Positions 5,802 through 8,106 of a stretch of 8,106 nucleotides of DNA are shown piece by piece. A program made the position numbers and the translations under genes. The notes beneath the pieces were generated by a model that saw nothing but the letters and a program-made list of their open reading frames with translations, was not told the origin of the DNA and did not search any database. The first letter of the stretch is position 1, and the number at the start of each line of letters is the position of its first letter. The stretch is from SFWF01 sp964599835 (lineage in GTDB: Bacteria > Bacillota > Clostridia > Oscillospirales > Acutalibacteraceae), in contig CAZRHF010000104.1 in the NCBI GenBank assembly GCA_964599835.1, forward strand, positions 1 to 8,106, in the 5' to 3' direction.

Positions 5802-8036
5802 TTAAAAGGTCATTTGCTCGATGTCCTCTTCCTTCCTTACGGAGCCTGCGGCAGGAAGATTTTTCGGTCTGTAGCGGTGGGGACGTTCAAGAGTACCTTC
5901 CTTATATACCTCGGCAGAGAAGATTCGCTGTCCCCTCTTCTGAGTCATAACAGCAATACCTCCGTTGTCCTTTGCGGCCTTCTCGGAAAGGGCCGAGGTG
6001 CTTACCACCATTACCCTGCCGTTGGTTGAGGTGAGGAATAGGTCACATTCCTCGGTAAGGCAGATGGCGGTGTGGAGAACGAATTTATTAGAGTAAGCGT
6101 TTATAAGCTTTTTACGATTGGTCTTGGTAGCGTAGGAGGCCATAGGCACCCTTGCAATGCGACCGTTTTCGAAAACGAAGACCATAAAGCCGTTATATTT
6201 GGTAGTGATGGCCATATAAATTGCATTTTCGTTCTCGTCAAATCCCAATCTTGAAGGAATGTAGTCGCCCAGAACACTTGCCTTAGTGTCGGAAAATTCG
6301 CTTGCCTTGCTCTTGTAGACCTGGTTACGGTTTGAGAAGAAGAGCAGGTCGACGTCGTTGGTGGTCTCCACCGTCTGAACTATCTCGTCGCCCTCTTTAA
6401 GCTTCTGCTCACCGCTCATACGGAGGTTTGCGGTGGGAATCTTCTTAAAGTAGCCATCACGGGTGAAGAAGAGGGTTACGGGGGTATCGTCTATCGGCTC
6501 GTCCTCACCTTCATCGGAAGACGCTTCGTTTTCTATTACGAGGGTCTTTCGGTCCATACCGTATTTCTTGGAAACAGCTTCAAGCTCCTTGATAATGATA
6601 TTCTGAATTTTCCTGCGCGAATTCAGAATATCCTCCATCTCGGCAACCTCTTTTTCGAGGTTTTCCACGTCTTCGAGGCGTTTAAGAATGTACTGGCGGT
6701 TTAAGTGCCGAAGCTTTATTTCGGCAACGTATTCGGCCTGAAGCTCGTCGATACCGAAGCCGATCATAAGATTGGGTACGACCTCTTTTTCCTCTTCGGT
6801 TTCGCGAACGATCTTTATAGCCTTATCGATATCGAGAAGGATCTTGGCAAGACCCTTTAAGAGGTGAAGCTTTTCTTTAGCCTTTGTCAGCTGATAGAAA
6901 ACGCGGTTTCTTACACATTCGGTTCTGAATCCTACCCACTCGTCGATGATCTCCTTAACCCCCATAACTCTGGGGTTGCCGGCAATAAGGATGTTAAAAT
7001 TACAGCCGAAGGAGTCTTCAAGAGAGGTGGACTTGAACAGCTTTTTCATCAGCTTGTCGGGATCAACGCCGCGCTTAAGGTCGATGGTGATCTTAAGACC
7101 GCTCAGATCGGTCTCGTCGCGGATATCGTTTATTTCGGTAACCTTTTTCTGTTTTACGAGATCGACGACCTTTTCGATTATCTGCTCGGTCGTGGTGGTC
7201 GGGGGGATTTCGGTGATGTCGATACAATTTTGGGACTTATCGTAGGTATACACTCCCCTTACCTTAAAGCTGCCGCGGCCTGTGCGGTATATCTCCTCCA
7301 TAGCGGCGCGGTCGTAAAGAAGGCGGCCGCCGATGGGAAAATCGGGAGCGATAAGGGTGTCGGCAACGTTTATATCGTTATCCTTAATATAAGCGATGGT
7401 GGTGTCGCAGACCTCACGGAGGTTGAAAGGGCAGATGTTACTTGCCATACCTGCGGCGATACCCATATTGGCGTTAACCAGTACCGAGGGGAAGGTTACG
7501 GGGAAAAGGGTCGGTTCCTTCATAGTAGCGTCGTAGTTATCGACAAATTCAACCGTTTCCTTATCGATATCGGCAAAAAGCTCGGCGGCAATGGGGGCAA
7601 GCTTGGCCTCGGTGTAACGGGAGGCGGCGTAGGCCATATCGCGGGAGTAGGCCTTACCGAAGGAACCCTTGGATTTTACATAAGGATGAAGAAGCGCCTC
7701 GTTACCCTCAGAGAGACGGACCATAGTTTCATAGATGGCGGCATCTCCGTGGGGGTTGAGCTGCATTGTGCGGCCGACAATGTTTGCCGATTTTATGGTG
7801 CCGCCGCTAAGCAGACCCATATTATACATAGTGTAAAGCAGTTTTCTGTGAGAAGGCTTGAAGCCGTCGATCTCGGGGATGGCGCGGGAGATAATGATGC
7901 TCATAGCGTAGGGCATAAAGTTAGTGCGAAGAGTATCGGTTATGGGCTGATCGACAACGGTTCCTGCCCCTGCTATATAAGCATTAGGCTGTTCTGCCGG
8001 CTTTACCGTGACTTCTTTTTTCTTTCTGGGAGCCAT
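5802..8036 (-). CDS. parC: Type IIA DNA topoisomerase subunit A, ParC-like
   Basis: This 744-residue breakage-reunion subunit pairs with a GyrB/ParE-type ATPase, not in this window, to pass one DNA duplex through another. The catalytic Arg140-Tyr141 is in AASRYTEAKL (137-146). The winged-helix start has DGFKPSHRKLLYTMYNMGLL (57-76). NPHGDAAIYETMVR (94-107) is the segment equivalent to the quinolone region, with Ala99 and Glu103 at the positions of E. coli GyrA Ser83 and Asp87. VNANMGIAAGMASNICPFN (187-205) replaces the VNGSSGIAVGMATNIPPHN form seen in GyrA. About 375-510 forms the coiled-coil tower. An acidic linker (507-517) leads to a C-terminal beta-pinwheel with four recognisable blade repeats (521, 564, 618 and 666). 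No QRRGGKG GyrA box is seen; the nearest match is MTQKRGQR (697-704). This favours a topoisomerase IV or second-paralog role over gyrase. The ATG at 8036 has an AGGAAGG site 10 nt upstream. Confidence 0.85.
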   Translation of the reverse strand: MAPRKKKEVTVKPAEQPNAYIAGAGTVVDQPITDTLRTNFMPYAMSIIISRAIPEIDGFKPSHRKLLYTMYNMGLLSGGTIKSANIVGRTMQLNPHGDAAIYETMVRLSEGNEALLHPYVKSKGSFGKAYSRDMAYAASRYTEAKLAPIAAELFADIDKETVEFVDNYDATMKEPTLFPVTFPSVLVNANMGIAAGMASNICPFNLREVCDTTIAYIKDNDINVADTLIAPDFPIGGRLLYDRAAMEEIYRTGRGSFKVRGVYTYDKSQNCIDITEIPPTTTTEQIIEKVVDLVKQKKVTEINDIRDETDLSGLKITIDLKRGVDPDKLMKKLFKSTSLEDSFGCNFNILIAGNPRVMGVKEIIDEWVGFRTECVRNRVFYQLTKAKEKLHLLKGLAKILLDIDKAIKIVRETEEEKEVVPNLMIGFGIDELQAEYVAEIKLRHLNRQYILKRLEDVENLEKEVAEMEDILNSRRKIQNIIIKELEAVSKKYGMDRKTLVIENEASSDEGEDEPIDDTPVTLFFTRDGYFKKIPTANLRMSGEQKLKEGDEIVQTVETTNDVDLLFFSNRNQVYKSKASEFSDTKASVLGDYIPSRLGFDENENAIYMAITTKYNGFMVFVFENGRIARVPMASYATKTNRKKLINAYSNKFVLHTAICLTEECDLFLTSTNGRVMVVSTSALSEKAAKDNGGIAVMTQKRGQRIFSAEVYKEGTLERPHRYRPKNLPAAGSVRKEEDIEQMTF

Positions 8037-8046
8037 TAATTTATAT

Positions 8047-8053
8047 CCTTCCT
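8047..8053 (-). promoter_or_regulatory. Ribosome binding site of parC
   Basis: AGGAAGG with a 10-nt gap to the ATG at 8036. It lies 7 nt downstream of the T-arm-like hairpin, so the hairpin would be close to the initiation site in the mRNA. Confidence 0.75.
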
Positions 8054-8055
8054 GT

Positions 8056-8090
8056 TTAGGGTGACAAGATTCGAACCTGTCACGCCTGAT
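8056..8090 (-). other. tRNA 3'-half-like sequence / T-arm-like hairpin
   Basis: On the minus strand ACAGG-TTCGAAT-CTTGT (8064-8080) has the exact size and key bases of a tRNA T-arm: a 5-bp stem with one G-U pair and a 7-nt TTCGAAT loop. It is preceded by five bases (8081-8085) that fit a variable loop and by ATCAG, which fits an anticodon-stem 3' strand. Seven bases, CACCCTA, follow as an acceptor-like strand. The stem extends to 8 bp (8061-8083), which a real tRNA would not need. Upstream sequence is AT-rich with no matching anticodon arm (no U33, no pairing stem) and no CCA follows. It is therefore not a complete tRNA. It could be a tRNA remnant, an attachment-site fragment or a leader hairpin. 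Confidence 0.4.
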
Positions 8091-8106
8091 ATTTATAATT
8101 TTTCGC

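Noticed and set aside
6864..8039. 391-residue open frame on the plus strand opposite parC
   Set aside because: It is exactly antisense to the conserved N-terminal half of the topoisomerase gene. It has no recognisable domain, and a G+C-biased antisense frame easily stays open over a highly conserved gene.
8092..8097. TATAAA as a -10 of a parC promoter
   Set aside because: The matching -35 would lie beyond the right edge, so it cannot be judged; parC could equally be co-transcribed with an upstream parE.
8050..8106. A complete tRNA gene on the minus strand
   Set aside because: Only the 3' half fits. The expected anticodon loop position lacks U33, the anticodon stem cannot pair with AAAAT, and no CCA follows.
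1..8106. CRISPR arrays, insertion sequences, toxin-antitoxin or defence genes
   Set aside because: No regularly spaced repeats, terminal inverted repeats or transposase-like proteins were found; every long real gene is a conserved housekeeping or sporulation gene.

Overview
All six protein-coding genes in this window lie on the minus strand, so transcription runs from high to low coordinates. Gene content points to an endospore-forming Clostridia member: a complete spoIIA operon, a clostridial-type second topoisomerase A subunit, a valS-folC pair, strong purine-rich Shine-Dalgarno sites and AT-rich spacers with consensus sigma-A promoters. The short SigF and the style of the other proteins would fit Oscillospirales, but that placement is inference.

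Layout in the direction of transcription. (1) 8106-8037: a 5' leader holding a hairpin that looks like a tRNA T-arm, then the ribosome binding site of the first gene. (2) 8036-5802: type IIA topoisomerase subunit A, ParC-like. (3) 5801-5619: a regulatory spacer with a strong hairpin, two copies of a 10-bp repeat with a palindromic core, a 14-bp perfect palindrome and a near-consensus sigma-A promoter that gives valS a leader of only about 24 nt. (4) 5618-2988: valS with a TTG start. (5) 2969-2934: an intrinsic terminator placed flush against the folC ribosome binding site. (6) 2921-1680: folC. (7) 1647-1609: a second terminator-like hairpin, again flush against the next ribosome binding site. 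(8) 1594-207: spoIIAA-spoIIAB-sigF, tightly coupled by a 4-nt gap and a 17-nt overlap. (9) 206-1: no gene; an A-tract-rich stretch, a very strong promoter with a UP-like element, and a leader with a boxA-like motif. I read this last part as the start of an rRNA operon whose 16S gene lies just beyond the left edge.

How the genes work together: SpoIIAA, SpoIIAB and SigF form the partner-switching module that restricts sigma-F activity to the forespore. SpoIIAB binds and inhibits SigF, and also phosphorylates SpoIIAA; unphosphorylated SpoIIAA releases SigF. ValS (tRNA charging), FolC (folate polyglutamylation) and ParC (chromosome decatenation) are housekeeping genes.

I found no novel multi-gene system. 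The notable content is in the spacers: the rrn-type promoter directly behind sigF, the terminator-against-SD arrangement used twice, the valS control region that lacks a T-box, and the tRNA-3'-half-like sequence in front of parC.
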